Under the pieces are notes generated by a model, which saw nothing but the letters and a program-made list of their open reading frames with translations, was not told the origin of the DNA and ran no database searches. DNA of 54,357 nucleotides from an uncultured Verrucomicrobiales bacterium (lineage in GTDB: Bacteria > Verrucomicrobiota > Verrucomicrobiia > Verrucomicrobiales > Akkermansiaceae): NCBI GenBank assembly GCA_937944055.1, contig CALDZJ010000089.1:1-54357 (forward strand), written 5' to 3'. Shown in pieces: positions 35,264-44,432 of this stretch. The position numbers and the translations under genes were made by a program. Every line of letters begins with the position of its first letter. Within the stretch, counting starts at the first letter, position 1.

Positions 35264-37356
35264 TATTTTTCTTTTGAAGCTTGATCGAGGTTCCACTGAT
35301 TCCAGGCCGGACGCGCTATTTTTTGATGCCACGCTCGGAGCGCGATGATCGAGGCCAGATCCTTTTCTGGGAGCTCCGCCGTAAGGGTTTTGATCCGGGC
35401 GTCATTCATGATTCTCAGCCCCTTATTGGTCTCTAAGGGGAATTCCAGATCAGTCAGGATCGCATGACCTTCCTTGGTGGGAGCGATGATCACAATTGGG
35501 AAGAGGGGCTCCGGCCCTTGCTTGGTCTGCATCAAGATTGAAAATGCTCGAAACCTCCCCGCCGACATCGAGCCGAGAACGCGCGGCGCCCCCAGCGCAG
35601 AAACCGCAGTCGCCCTCAAATAGCTGAGATTCCGGAGGAATTTATCCGGATCATCTGGCCGTTTATGAAAAGCCGATTTCGTCAGTAAGTCAGCAAAACT
35701 TCCCTCCCGCGCGACTTGCTGCCACTCCTTGATTAACTTCTGCCCGGCCTCTTCTGTGATCACCGAACCTGCAGGATCATCCTGTCCGAATTTTGCTAAA
35801 ATTTCACCCACCCATTTCTTTTCAAAAAGCCCCTCTTCAAGCGCGAAGCGCTCAGTGAGTTTCTCGAGCGATTGAGCCATAGAAGGCGCGACTGAGTGGG
35901 CAAGAGGCGCCTCAATCCCTGGTAGAATCGCCCAGCCATCCTCCTGCTTCACCAGCCAAATCTTAAACAACTCCGGCTTCCACCCACTCTTGTCAAGGCC
36001 AGCCCTGAACACACCGAGTGCGAGCTCTCCCTCCTGAAACACCTGCCACAGAGACACTTCCGAGCTCTCTTTTTCAAGCCGCCCGCGCGCCCACCAGTCT
36101 AGCGCTTTGTGATAGCGAGAGAGCCTCCGCTCCTCAACTTTTTCAGCATCCAGAGCCTCACGCTCGGCAGCTTCTTCTTCATCTTCAGCCTCTTCTTCAT
36201 CTTCAGCCTCCTCCTTCTCAAATTCCTCCTTCTCACGGTAGAAACGCCGCAAGAAAGGATCGATCTGATTTTCCTTAAGATCTCCCAGGACCCCGGCTAA
36301 GACGTCCTTAGGATGATTTGCCCGCAGCGCGGCATTCTCAATCTCGAAGATATCGCCCAAGCGCATCGCACTATTGTAATCATTCCAATCAAAGGACTGG
36401 TTAAAAAAATCACGATGCGTTTCTGCTTCTTCATGATCATGAGTCAGAAATGGAGGCAGCGTAACTCGCCAGCCTTCCTCGGTCTTCAACATCTCAAAAC
36501 GGATCGCATTAAGACAATCATCACGAGGCTGAACGCGGAAGCTCGATAAGAATGCCACCAGATAAGAAGCTTCTTTACCGTCGCTTCGACCTTCGATGAT
36601 GACTCTCATCACTTGATTGGATTTTAAAACCCGCCAAGCGGAGCGGGGATCATCACCCTTCATTCCGAGACGCGTCGCCTTAATCACGCGCTCCCAATCC
36701 CGCTCGGGAAGCTGATCCCGCTCCAGCAAGCCTTGCCAAACTTGAAGCGCCTCCGCTTCCCCCGCTTGCGCGCATTTTAAGAATTCTTTAAGCACCTCCT
36801 CGGGCTCTTCCAGCTTGAGTTTCTCAGGGCTTACCAAAGCCTGTAGTGATTCACGAAAGCGAGCCCGCTCACTCGCTTGCAGCTGAGCCACTCCTGCGAT
36901 TTTTTGCGAGACCATCCACTGTTCTAAGGCCCGCACCCGCTCTCTCATCTCCGCCGCGAACCCGAGGCCGGCATTATCAAAACTCCCTTCGATGGGAGCT
37001 GCCTGCCATTGCCCAGCCACCTTTACCACCCCCAGCGCTAGCACCGAGACCGCATCCGGCTCAGTCTCACTCCGAGCACTCAGCAAGACGGCGGCGAGAT
37101 TCCCATCGACCTTTTCCAGCCATGGCGAAAGCTCAATCTCACTGCTCCGCAACCAAGCGATCCGCTCGCCCCAGCGCTTCTCTATCAGCTTCTTTTTCTC
37201 AGGCCCACAAAATGCCGAAAGTGCCAATTCTTCCCTGATGTCGACAGTCTCGGCCGAGCTCAAGACCCTCGTGAAAAGCCCCAGTATCGCCTCGGATGGC
37301 TCGCCTGCGAAGAGACCCAAACTCGCCAAATAAAATGTCAGGATGGTCCAACGCAT
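35263..37356 (-). CDS. secreted protein of unknown function, MoxR operon
   Basis: 697 residues. N-terminal signal peptide MRWTILTFYLASLGLFAG. The rest is largely helical with several Glu/Lys-rich segments, a low-complexity acidic stretch near 375-400 (EEAEDEEEAEDEEEAA), and no recognised catalytic motif. Two similar halves can be suspected: each has a part with WKPELFKIWL/VKVAGQWQAAP-like beta strands and an acidic helix, as in NTF2-like or SnoaL folds repeated, but this is only by eye. The stop overlaps the MoxR start by one base, so the two are translationally coupled. It may be the substrate or partner of the MoxR ATPase, although one is secreted and the other cytoplasmic. Confidence 0.7.
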   Translation of the reverse strand: MRWTILTFYLASLGLFAGEPSEAILGLFTRVLSSAETVDIREELALSAFCGPEKKKLIEKRWGERIAWLRSSEIELSPWLEKVDGNLAAVLLSARSETEPDAVSVLALGVVKVAGQWQAAPIEGSFDNAGLGFAAEMRERVRALEQWMVSQKIAGVAQLQASERARFRESLQALVSPEKLKLEEPEEVLKEFLKCAQAGEAEALQVWQGLLERDQLPERDWERVIKATRLGMKGDDPRSAWRVLKSNQVMRVIIEGRSDGKEASYLVAFLSSFRVQPRDDCLNAIRFEMLKTEEGWRVTLPPFLTHDHEEAETHRDFFNQSFDWNDYNSAMRLGDIFEIENAALRANHPKDVLAGVLGDLKENQIDPFLRRFYREKEEFEKEEAEDEEEAEDEEEAAEREALDAEKVEERRLSRYHKALDWWARGRLEKESSEVSLWQVFQEGELALGVFRAGLDKSGWKPELFKIWLVKQEDGWAILPGIEAPLAHSVAPSMAQSLEKLTERFALEEGLFEKKWVGEILAKFGQDDPAGSVITEEAGQKLIKEWQQVAREGSFADLLTKSAFHKRPDDPDKFLRNLSYLRATAVSALGAPRVLGSMSAGRFRAFSILMQTKQGPEPLFPIVIIAPTKEGHAILTDLEFPLETNKGLRIMNDARIKTLTAELPEKDLASIIALRAWHQKIARPAWNQWNLDQASKEK

Positions 37357-37421
37357 CGCTCAAGAGCTTGGCAGTCTGAGGAACTTCCGGCAAGCCCCGC
37401 TTCTCAGCAATCTGGCCTCAA

Positions 37422-38321
37422 TTAAGGGAAGAGTTTCCAACAAATCAGAGAAAGGAGAGAGCCTAAAATGAGACCAGCCGTGAGGCCATAAAGCGCCCAC
37501 TGCATCTGAATGGGCTCCACTTCCGGGCCGTAAAAACTAGGAGGAGGAACCGCCTTCGTCACGATAATGGTCGGCCTCACACTCCTGCTCCAGTGACTTT
37601 CAAAAGCCCTTTGCGATTCTTTCACCCCTTTCAAGGTCTCGCGAGCACTGTCCCACTCAAGGTGAGCATCACGGATCGTCGGGTCCAAGAGGTAGGTTGA
37701 GACATCCATTCCAGGCTTAGGATCAATCTTGAGATTTTTTGCCGCAAAGGCCGCTTTCAATTCAGCCCGCGCCTCAGCTTCAATCTCGATGAAAGGGGCT
37801 AATTCCAAGCTCAAAGTTTTAGCTCCCTCGAGCTTCTGCCGTTCGTCCACCACTTTAACCCTTCCATAGACTCCCTCCGCGATCAGATTAGCGATTTGTG
37901 CTGCTTCCAGAGGATCATGGCGCGTGACCCGCACATCGAGTTCCTTCACCAGTCGATCATGCTCTAAATCGATCGAAGAGCGTAACTCCGTAAGAGCATC
38001 ATCCGTTCCCAGCCCCCAAGCTGCCGAAAGATCTAAGGTCTCAATGATAGGGCGCAGAGCATCGTCCGATTTCAAATCACGCAAGACGGCCTCCTCGTTC
38101 AAATTAGCAAGGCGGCTCCCAGAGTCCTCCACCCGCGCAGATTTGGCCACGAAAGGCGGGCGAATGTGCACCGAGAGCTTAGCGGTCGAGAGATAGTCCT
38201 TTGGACCATCTTCCCATTTCTTTTTCCCATACAAGAAGCCTCCAACAACTCCCACTGCGGTCACCAGGGCGAGAAGCCACGACCACCACCAAAATCCTCT
38301 ACGTCCACGACGTCGTTTCAT
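37422..38321 (-). CDS. Wzz-like chain-length/polysaccharide copolymerase protein
   Basis: 299 residues. Basic N-terminus (MKRRRGRRG), membrane segment about 11-30, then a periplasmic helical part with the Wzz-like YLSTAKLSVHIRPPF, VTRHDPLEAAQIANLIAEGVY and helix-rich linker, and a second membrane segment about 272-296 after a Pro-rich turn (TKAVPPPSFYGPEVEPIQ), typical of PCP proteins. Wzz proteins set polysaccharide chain length. No tyrosine kinase domain is fused and no glycosyltransferase is nearby. It lies 65 bases upstream of the secreted-protein/MoxR pair on the same strand. Confidence 0.75.
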   Translation of the reverse strand: MKRRRGRRGFWWWSWLLALVTAVGVVGGFLYGKKKWEDGPKDYLSTAKLSVHIRPPFVAKSARVEDSGSRLANLNEEAVLRDLKSDDALRPIIETLDLSAAWGLGTDDALTELRSSIDLEHDRLVKELDVRVTRHDPLEAAQIANLIAEGVYGRVKVVDERQKLEGAKTLSLELAPFIEIEAEARAELKAAFAAKNLKIDPKPGMDVSTYLLDPTIRDAHLEWDSARETLKGVKESQRAFESHWSRSVRPTIIVTKAVPPPSFYGPEVEPIQMQWALYGLTAGLILGSLLSLICWKLFP

Positions 38322-38613
38322 GGGCTTATTAAGAGCAAAAGCTTTTCAGATTGAAAGCCTCTTTCCTGCTCTTCTTACGCAGCACTGCCTCGGACACCGA
38401 CAAGCTGTCCTAGGCTCAGGAAACTTTGTTTAGTTTTCATAAAAATAAACTTAAACGCTATTTTTTACATATTTAAACATATCTTAAATGTTAATTTAAA
38501 AAAATGGATAATATATTGACGAAAAATGAAAAAAATGAAATTCCACGCCCCGAAGTAGTTTTAACCAACTTCAAATCATTGAGTTAAGACTAACGAAAAA
38601 AAACATTACCCTT
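38322..38613. other. AT-rich intergenic region before the PEP-CTERM gene
   Basis: 292 bases with very low GC from about 38420 on, in contrast to the rest of the window. It holds runs of A and T (e.g. ATTTTTTACATATTTAAACAT), several short in-frame-breaking ATGs and no open reading frame. TTGACG at 38516-38521 could be a -35 box, but I see no good -10 at the right distance. It probably contains the promoter and leader of the PEP-CTERM gene. Confidence 0.5.
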
Positions 38614-39267
38614 ATGATAAAAACTATAAAAAGCATCGTAGGATTCAGTCTATTCGGAATCCTCTCAGTCACCGGTCAAACAGTCGTTGACCATGACCCA
38701 GACAGCAAAATTTGCTACAAAGGCACTCCAAAACGTTGGAATGACGACCACATGGGCAACATCACGGTAGATACCGAGTTCGTGCAATTCGATCCTGCCA
38801 ACCCTGACGCGCCGTCCTCATTCACCGGGTCCTTTGGCATTTCCTACACGGGCCCAGCGCCATCGCAGTCGCTTGCAGGCAGTGACTTAAGCTTCCTCTT
38901 TTCTCCTGCCGTTACGACGGTGTCACTGAGCGGAATTAGCGTTCCTGACACCATCGCAGTGGGAGACGACATCTGGAACCTCTGCCACACCTGTTATGAC
39001 TTCAGGGTGACCAGTCTCTCCGGAGGAAAGTTAGAGGGCTTCACGGTGATTGACTCCGAAACAAGGGAGGAGATCAAATCTGAAGATGGAGTCTTCCGCG
39101 GAATCACGGGGCCCGTTGAGTTCCAGCATGAAGGCGGCATCGAAGCATCCTCGCACTTCATTGTCTCGATTGATAATATCGAAGCTTGCTACTGCGTTCC
39201 CGAGCCATCGACCGCATCCTTGAGCTTGCTTGCGCTGGCTTGTCTCGTGTCACGCCGTAAACGCTAA
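38614..39267 (+). CDS. PEP-CTERM sorted secreted protein
   Basis: 217 residues. Short signal peptide (MIKTIKSIVGFSLFGILSVTGQ). The middle is beta-rich with a choice-of-anchor-like fold and Cys pairs (CHTCYDF, EACYC). The end has the PEP-CTERM sorting signal: VPEPSTASLSLLALACLV followed by SRRKR, i.e. the Pro-Glu-Pro motif, a hydrophobic helix and a basic tail. Such proteins are processed by an exosortase, usually encoded elsewhere; none is visible here. The ATG at 38614 has no clear ribosome-binding site. A strong terminator follows 27 bases after the stop. Confidence 0.9.
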   Translation: MIKTIKSIVGFSLFGILSVTGQTVVDHDPDSKICYKGTPKRWNDDHMGNITVDTEFVQFDPANPDAPSSFTGSFGISYTGPAPSQSLAGSDLSFLFSPAVTTVSLSGISVPDTIAVGDDIWNLCHTCYDFRVTSLSGGKLEGFTVIDSETREEIKSEDGVFRGITGPVEFQHEGGIEASSHFIVSIDNIEACYCVPEPSTASLSLLALACLVSRRKR

Positions 39268-39293
39268 AATTCACCTCAGCCAGTTCAGCTTAA

Positions 39294-39327
39294 AACTCCG
39301 ATGGTCCATGCCATCGGAGTTTTTTTT
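39294..39327 (+). terminator. rho-independent terminator of the PEP-CTERM gene
   Basis: AACTCCGATGG (39294-39304) pairs fully with CCATCGGAGTT (39311-39321), 11 bp, loop TCCATG, then T-run to 39327. It also has a short T-run on the minus strand and may end the proB transcript from the other side. Confidence 0.92.
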
Positions 39328-39364
39328 GACGGCCCCAGAGAGAGTCAGAGAGAGCCCAAGGAAA

Positions 39365-40108
39365 TCAAGCGGAGAAGCGAGTGGCCCGCCCTCGTCCATC
39401 GACCAGCTCGGCTAACTGCTCTGGCTTGCGCCCATTGGCGATGAGAACCTCAATCCCTCGATCACTGGCGTATTTTACCGCATCTAATTTTGAAGCCATT
39501 CCTCCGATCGAGAACTTACCGCTTTCGGATTTCACACAGTCACCGACCGCATCCAAATCCTGAACCTTCTCAATCAAAGCCCCATCTTGATCCAAGAGGC
39601 CATCAACCGTTGTGAAGAGGACGAGGGTCTTGGCCTGCAGAAGATCTGCGACCCGAGCTGAGAGCAAGTCATTATCACCCACCCGCAGCTCCTCGATCGC
39701 GATCGAGTCATTTTCGTTCACGATGGGAATAATGTCCCCTTCCTGCAAAAGCCGATTCATCGTTGCGGAGACCCGCTCACGGTGATCGCGTAAATCCGCA
39801 CCCGTCAAAAGAAGCTGAGCCACATCCAGTTCAAATTGCTCAAAGAGACTCTGGTAGTGCTGCATCAGGCGGGCCTGACCAATCGCGGCGGCAGCTTGCC
39901 GAGTCTCCAGATCATCCGGATAGCCCTCCAGCGAAAGGGCACTTACGCCAGCACCGACGGCCCCGGAAGAGACCATGACACACGAGTGGCCGCGGGCTTT
40001 TAACTCTGAGATCGCCGTCACCAGCCTCACCAGCGAGGCACCATCGAGCCTCCCATTTTCACGAGTGAGCACTCCGGTGCCAATCTTAATGACGATAATC
40101 TCTCTCAT
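39365..40108 (-). CDS. proB: glutamate 5-kinase, short form without PUA domain
   Basis: 247 residues. Amino-acid-kinase motifs: IVIKIGTGVLTRENGRLD, VMVSSGAVGAGVSAL, NENDSIAIEELRVGDND and FTTVDGLLDQDG, ending GGMASKLDAVKYASDRGIEVLIANG. The E. coli protein has an additional C-terminal PUA domain (367 residues), which is absent here; short forms are known in some bacteria. It phosphorylates glutamate in proline synthesis. It begins three bases after argS, in the ptsN-argS-proB operon. proA is not here. Confidence 0.94.
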   Translation of the reverse strand: MREIIVIKIGTGVLTRENGRLDGASLVRLVTAISELKARGHSCVMVSSGAVGAGVSALSLEGYPDDLETRQAAAAIGQARLMQHYQSLFEQFELDVAQLLLTGADLRDHRERVSATMNRLLQEGDIIPIVNENDSIAIEELRVGDNDLLSARVADLLQAKTLVLFTTVDGLLDQDGALIEKVQDLDAVGDCVKSESGKFSIGGMASKLDAVKYASDRGIEVLIANGRKPEQLAELVDGRGRATRFSA

Positions 40109-40111
40109 AAT

Positions 40112-41878
40112 TTACATGCGCTCAGGCACCGGAATGGCGAGAAGTTCTAGACCATCCTTAAGCAGCTTGGAGGTCAGATCACAGAGGATCAAGCGGCTTT
40201 CCCGCTGCAGTCCCTCCGCCTTCAAGACTGGGCAAGCCTCAAAGAATGAATGAAAGGCCCGCGCCACTTCGAGAAGGTAGGTCGCGAGAAGGTTCGGCCG
40301 ATAATCATCGAGAACCTGGTGAATCTGATCGCTATAACGGCTGAGCATGCGGACAAGGTGGACTTCTTCCTTCTCGGTGAGTTTTAAGTTCCCCGCCTCC
40401 AGAGTCACCTCTTCATCGAGCTTTCTAAAGATCGAACGGGCTCTGACATAACTGTAAAGAAGGTAGGGTGCGGTATCACCTTCTAAAGCCACCATCTTTT
40501 CCAAGTCAAAAACGTAATCAGACATACGGTGATGCGAGAGTTCCGTAAATTTTACGGAATTCACGCCGATGAGCTCGGCCAGTGCCTGTTTCTCCTCTGC
40601 ACTTTCGAGGCGGCTCTTAGCATCCACCACCTCTTGCGCCGCTTTCACAGCATCATCTAAGACATCTTCCAGCTGAGGGAGATCCCCCGCCCTCGTTTTC
40701 AGCGGCTTGCCATCTTTCCCTAAAATCGTGCCGAAGGAGACGTGCACGAGCTTAATTTGCTCGTACCCGAGGCGGCTCGAAATATCGAAAAGTTGCTGAA
40801 AATGCCCACCTTGGCGGAAGTCAACGACATACCAAATCTGCTCGGCTTTCCATTCTTCAGCCCGGAATTGCACCGTCGCGATGTCGGTAGTGGCATAGTT
40901 AAACCCCCCATCATTCTTCTTCACTAACATCGGGAAATCCTCCCACTCCCCATCACGATTGACCTTGAAGGGATCACTCTTTGGCTTCGCGGACTCGCTT
41001 GAGAAGATTCCTATCGCGCCATCGCTCTCGCGGGCGTGCCCCTCCGTGATGAGGCGATCGACCAGCGGGGCCAAGGCCTCATTATAATCGCTCTCGCCCA
41101 GCCAATGGTCGAAGCTCACATCTAAGCGATCGTAAATCTTATCCAGCCCCTTACGGGAGAGCTCCACGCAGCGGGTCCAAATTGCTAAATTCTCGGGATC
41201 ACCCTGCTGTAGTTTCACCAATTCAGCTCGGCACTCCTCACGAATCTCCTCATTGTCCTTTGAAGCATCTGAGGCTGTCCGGTAAAGGCGGAGGAGTTCT
41301 TGCAGGGGGTCTTTTCCCAGCTGAGTTTCATCGACCCCAGCTTTCCAAGCCCACGTCACCATGCCGAACTGTGTTCCCCAGTCACCGAGATGATTATCCT
41401 TAATCACGCGGTGGCCGAGCTTGCTCGCGACTCGCGAAAGACACTCGCCAATGATCGTGGAACGGATGTGCCCAACGTGCATTGGCTTGGCGACATTTGG
41501 AGCAGAAAAATCCACCACAATGGTTTGCGGGGCATCCACTGGCACCACTGAAAGACTTGGAGAGCTCCACTGCGCTCTTGCCAAATCAGCCCAAGCTTCT
41601 GGACGGAGGGTGAAGTTCAAAAAACCCGGACCCGCAATCGTCATTTCACAAAGTTCTCCCACATCAGCCTTCTCCATCTCGCCCATCAGCTCCGCCGCAA
41701 AATCGCGCGGATTTTTCCCTGCTGGCTTCGCCAACATCATCGCAGCGTTCGATTGAAAATCACCAAAGCGGAGATCAGCCGCCTTAGTCACCTGGATCCG
41801 TAAGGGATCCGGCAAAGCGACCTCTAGGGACTCCAACGCGCGGAGGACTTTTTCACGAAGAATTTCAGAAATGGTCAT
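40112..41878 (-). CDS. argS: arginyl-tRNA synthetase
   Basis: 588 residues. The class I HIGH motif appears as HVGHIRSTIIG after FSAPNVAKPM, with NHLGDWGTQFGMV following, a family hallmark. The C-terminal anticodon-binding domain includes APYLLYSYVRARSIFRK. No KMSK motif is needed as in other ArgRS. It charges tRNA-Arg in the cytoplasm. It starts nine bases after ptsN and ends three bases before proB. Confidence 0.97.
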   Translation of the reverse strand: MTISEILREKVLRALESLEVALPDPLRIQVTKAADLRFGDFQSNAAMMLAKPAGKNPRDFAAELMGEMEKADVGELCEMTIAGPGFLNFTLRPEAWADLARAQWSSPSLSVVPVDAPQTIVVDFSAPNVAKPMHVGHIRSTIIGECLSRVASKLGHRVIKDNHLGDWGTQFGMVTWAWKAGVDETQLGKDPLQELLRLYRTASDASKDNEEIREECRAELVKLQQGDPENLAIWTRCVELSRKGLDKIYDRLDVSFDHWLGESDYNEALAPLVDRLITEGHARESDGAIGIFSSESAKPKSDPFKVNRDGEWEDFPMLVKKNDGGFNYATTDIATVQFRAEEWKAEQIWYVVDFRQGGHFQQLFDISSRLGYEQIKLVHVSFGTILGKDGKPLKTRAGDLPQLEDVLDDAVKAAQEVVDAKSRLESAEEKQALAELIGVNSVKFTELSHHRMSDYVFDLEKMVALEGDTAPYLLYSYVRARSIFRKLDEEVTLEAGNLKLTEKEEVHLVRMLSRYSDQIHQVLDDYRPNLLATYLLEVARAFHSFFEACPVLKAEGLQRESRLILCDLTSKLLKDGLELLAIPVPERM

Positions 41879-41887
41879 AAATCAAAA

Positions 41888-42361
41888 TCAGGTCGGACAA
41901 GGGGAAGCAGAGCCGAGAAGGGCGCAAATTTGCTCCACCGAAACGGCTTCTTCCAAGGCGGTGCGCAGATCGGATTGGCGAAAGATCTTCGATAAATCAG
42001 AGAGGATCTGGAGATGCTGTGCGGCCTTTTCTTCAGGCACGAGCATCAGGAAAATGAGATGAGATGGAGCATTATCCGGTGAGTCAAAATCGACCCCATC
42101 CCTCGAGCGGCCAAAGACCGCGAGCGTCTCCTTCAGCCCCTTCACACGCGCATGAGGGATCGCCACCCCAGATCCCAGTCCAGTCCCCACGTGAGATTCA
42201 CGCTCCAGCACGGCATTCCCGAAGAGATAACAATCCCCCGAGGGCACCTTACCAATCTTAGAAAGATGGCCAATCATCTCGAGAACCACCTCTTCATGAT
42301 CGGTCTCGGCAAGCTCGAGAATCACACAATCAGGAGTCACCAACTGTTGGAGAGAAGTCAT
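41888..42361 (-). CDS. ptsN: PTS EIIA-Ntr-like protein
   Basis: 157 residues, normal EIIA length. The phosphorylated His lies in SGVAIPHARVKGL, and the C-terminal HLQILSDLSKIFRQSDLR is typical of the fructose/Ntr IIA family. No EIIB or EIIC partner is next to it, so a regulatory Ntr-type role is likelier than sugar transport. The annotation ptsN is by family, not by context: no rpoN or hpf gene is visible. It is the first gene of the ptsN-argS-proB operon. Confidence 0.85.
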   Translation of the reverse strand: MTSLQQLVTPDCVILELAETDHEEVVLEMIGHLSKIGKVPSGDCYLFGNAVLERESHVGTGLGSGVAIPHARVKGLKETLAVFGRSRDGVDFDSPDNAPSHLIFLMLVPEEKAAQHLQILSDLSKIFRQSDLRTALEEAVSVEQICALLGSASPCPT

Positions 42362-42486
42362 AAAGGACGCGGCAAAATTGACGGGAATCGCGCGGCCTTG
42401 GTGCTAAGGGAGGGCCAAGGAAGAAACAAGAGTAAAACCTCCGCGCCGGCTTCAGGGTATTTCAAGATTCCTGAGATAAATTCCCG

Positions 42487-42519
42487 TAAAAAAGGCCACT
42501 CGCCTTCCAGCGAGTGACC
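42487..42519 (-). terminator. rho-independent terminator of the FKBP gene
   Basis: GGCCACTCGC (42494-42503) pairs with GCGAGTGACC (42510-42519), 9 of 10 positions; read on the minus strand it is followed by TTTTTTAC. It lies 34 bases after the FKBP stop. Confidence 0.88.
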
Positions 42520-42552
42520 ATTTTCTTTCCGTAATTTTCGTAAAACGAGGCC

Positions 42553-44346
42553 CTATTCAGCCGCTTTCGGCTCAGCGGCTGGGTCTTCATTCGCTTTCGG
42601 AGGGTCGACCTGAATGGGTGGAGTGACGGCCTCGATCTTCTTAGGAGGCTCAGGGGTGATGATTTCAAAGACCTCGATATCGAAAACGAGCATCCCAGAT
42701 GGCCCACCGGGACGTGGTGGAGTATCGCCATAGGCCATGTCTGCGGGAATCCAGAAGCGGGTTTTTTCTCCCTCGACCATCACTTTTAAGCCCTCAAGCC
42801 AGCCCTTGATCACTCCGCCCTGCATGTTGACCTCGAAGAGCTCATCACGTTGGATTGAATTATCAAACAGTCTGCCATCAGAAGCCTGCCAACCAGCATA
42901 ATGAACCTTCACGCGATCCGTAGGCCCCGGCTTCTTAGTGCCGTCTCCTTTTTTCAGAACTTTATACGCTAATCCAGACTCCAGCTTCGTGGCATCTTCA
43001 GGGACTGCCGAGACATCAGCAGGAGTTTCAGGAGCAGGTGGTGGCGTTGCGAACTCGACTAATTCCAGATCAAAGGTCAGGGCTCCCTCTGGGGCTCCGG
43101 GACGCTTTTCTGGGAAGGTCATCGCCTCGGGAATCCAAGCGCGGCGGCTCTCACCCTTTTTCATCCCTTTTAAGAGATCGACCCAGCCCGTAATGGGCGA
43201 TTGAGCGAGATTGAGCGACATGGGCTGCCCCATTTGCTTATTAGAACCCACGGCGGCGCCATTGGTATCCCAACCGTTAAAATTGATTTTCACCAAATCT
43301 CCGTCTTTGGGAGACTCCTCGCCTTCTCCGGCTTTCAGGACGATAAAAGGGATACCGGACTCGGTTTTCGCAGCGTCCTCGGGAGCGGCTGCCACATTCT
43401 CGGGAGCATCAGCAGCGCGAGGCGGCGGCGGAGGCTTCGGAATGGCGCGGAAGTCAATCAACTCGAAGTCGAAGACCAAGTCCCCTGCCGGAGCACCCTC
43501 TGGGGCTTCTCCTTCTTTGCCGAAGGCGAGCTCACCAGGAATCCAAAAGCGGCGTTTCTCCCCCTTTTTCATGAGCTGGAGTCCTTCAATCCAACCCTTC
43601 AAGTTGAGTTCACCCACCTTAAACTGAGCGGGAGCAGGTTGATTCCGAGTGCTGGTGAGGAATTCGCCATCAGCCTTCCAGCCGCTAAAGTGAACGGTCA
43701 CCACATCCTCGGCGCTTGGCATGGCATCGCCTTCGCCCTCTTGGAGAATTTGGCTTTTTAAGCCAGAATCAGTTGTCAGAGCATCCGCTGGAGCGACGAG
43801 GTCCTTGGGCGGCTCAGGTGCTTTGACAATCTCGAGAAGCTCGACATCGAAAGTCAGAGCTCCGGCCACACGGCCCTCATCACCATAGGCGAGATCAGAA
43901 GGGATCCAGAAGCGACGCTTCTCTCCTACGACCATCAACTGAACCCCCTCGGTCCAGCCTTTGATCACCTGATTTAAGGCGAACTCGGCAGGCTGACCAC
44001 GGCGTAAAGAGCTATCAAACATCTCTCCATCTGAAGCTTTCCAACCGGTGTAGTGAACTTTCACGGTGTCGCTTGCACTTGGCTTCACGCTGCCTGTTCC
44101 TTTTTTCAGCACCATCGAGGCCAATCCTGACTCACTCTTCTCAGCACCCTCAGGAGCTGCCGCGACATTGGCAGGAGCTTTGAAGGGGTCCTCCGCGGGC
44201 TTGGCTGGCGCCGCTGGCTCGTCGCTCTTTGCCGGAGCCGCTGGCTCGTCGCTCTTTGCGGGAGCCGCTGGCTCTTGGGCCACTGCGGATAAGCCCAGTG
44301 CACCACTTAGTAATCCGGAAATAACCCGGCGTTTTCTATTAATCAT
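42553..44346 (-). CDS. secreted peptidyl-prolyl isomerase with four FKBP domains
   Basis: 597 residues from the ATG at 44346 (MINRKRRVISGLLSGALG), giving a signal peptide. An Ala/Pro-rich linker with repeated PAAPAKSDE follows. Then four FKBP domains: about 72-174, 190-300, 325-430 and 450-565. Each has the family frame, e.g. VKVHYTGWKASDGEMFDSS, VIKGWTEGVQLMVVGEKRRF and IPSDLAYGD; domains 1 and 4 look complete, while domain 3 (GWDTNGAAVGSNKQ, SPITGWVDLLKGM) is most divergent. FKBP enzymes speed up proline isomerisation during folding, here presumably in the periplasm. A good terminator follows; it lies 86 bases after the RND gene. Confidence 0.88.
   Translation of the reverse strand: MINRKRRVISGLLSGALGLSAVAQEPAAPAKSDEPAAPAKSDEPAAPAKPAEDPFKAPANVAAAPEGAEKSESGLASMVLKKGTGSVKPSASDTVKVHYTGWKASDGEMFDSSLRRGQPAEFALNQVIKGWTEGVQLMVVGEKRRFWIPSDLAYGDEGRVAGALTFDVELLEIVKAPEPPKDLVAPADALTTDSGLKSQILQEGEGDAMPSAEDVVTVHFSGWKADGEFLTSTRNQPAPAQFKVGELNLKGWIEGLQLMKKGEKRRFWIPGELAFGKEGEAPEGAPAGDLVFDFELIDFRAIPKPPPPPRAADAPENVAAAPEDAAKTESGIPFIVLKAGEGEESPKDGDLVKINFNGWDTNGAAVGSNKQMGQPMSLNLAQSPITGWVDLLKGMKKGESRRAWIPEAMTFPEKRPGAPEGALTFDLELVEFATPPPAPETPADVSAVPEDATKLESGLAYKVLKKGDGTKKPGPTDRVKVHYAGWQASDGRLFDNSIQRDELFEVNMQGGVIKGWLEGLKVMVEGEKTRFWIPADMAYGDTPPRPGGPSGMLVFDIEVFEIITPEPPKKIEAVTPPIQVDPPKANEDPAAEPKAAE
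44210..44274. repeat. 27-bp repeat coding the Ala/Pro linker
   Basis: GCCGCTGGCTC recurs at 44210, 44237 and 44264, in a 27-bp unit (about 2.4 copies). On the minus strand it encodes PAAPAKSDE repeats between the signal peptide and first FKBP domain. Confidence 0.88.
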
Positions 44347-44432
44347 GTCGTGAGAACGGTCCTCTGCACGAGGGATTGTGTCAACGTCACATCTCACAAG
44401 AATCGGAAGAATTTCCGTCAACTCACAGCTTC

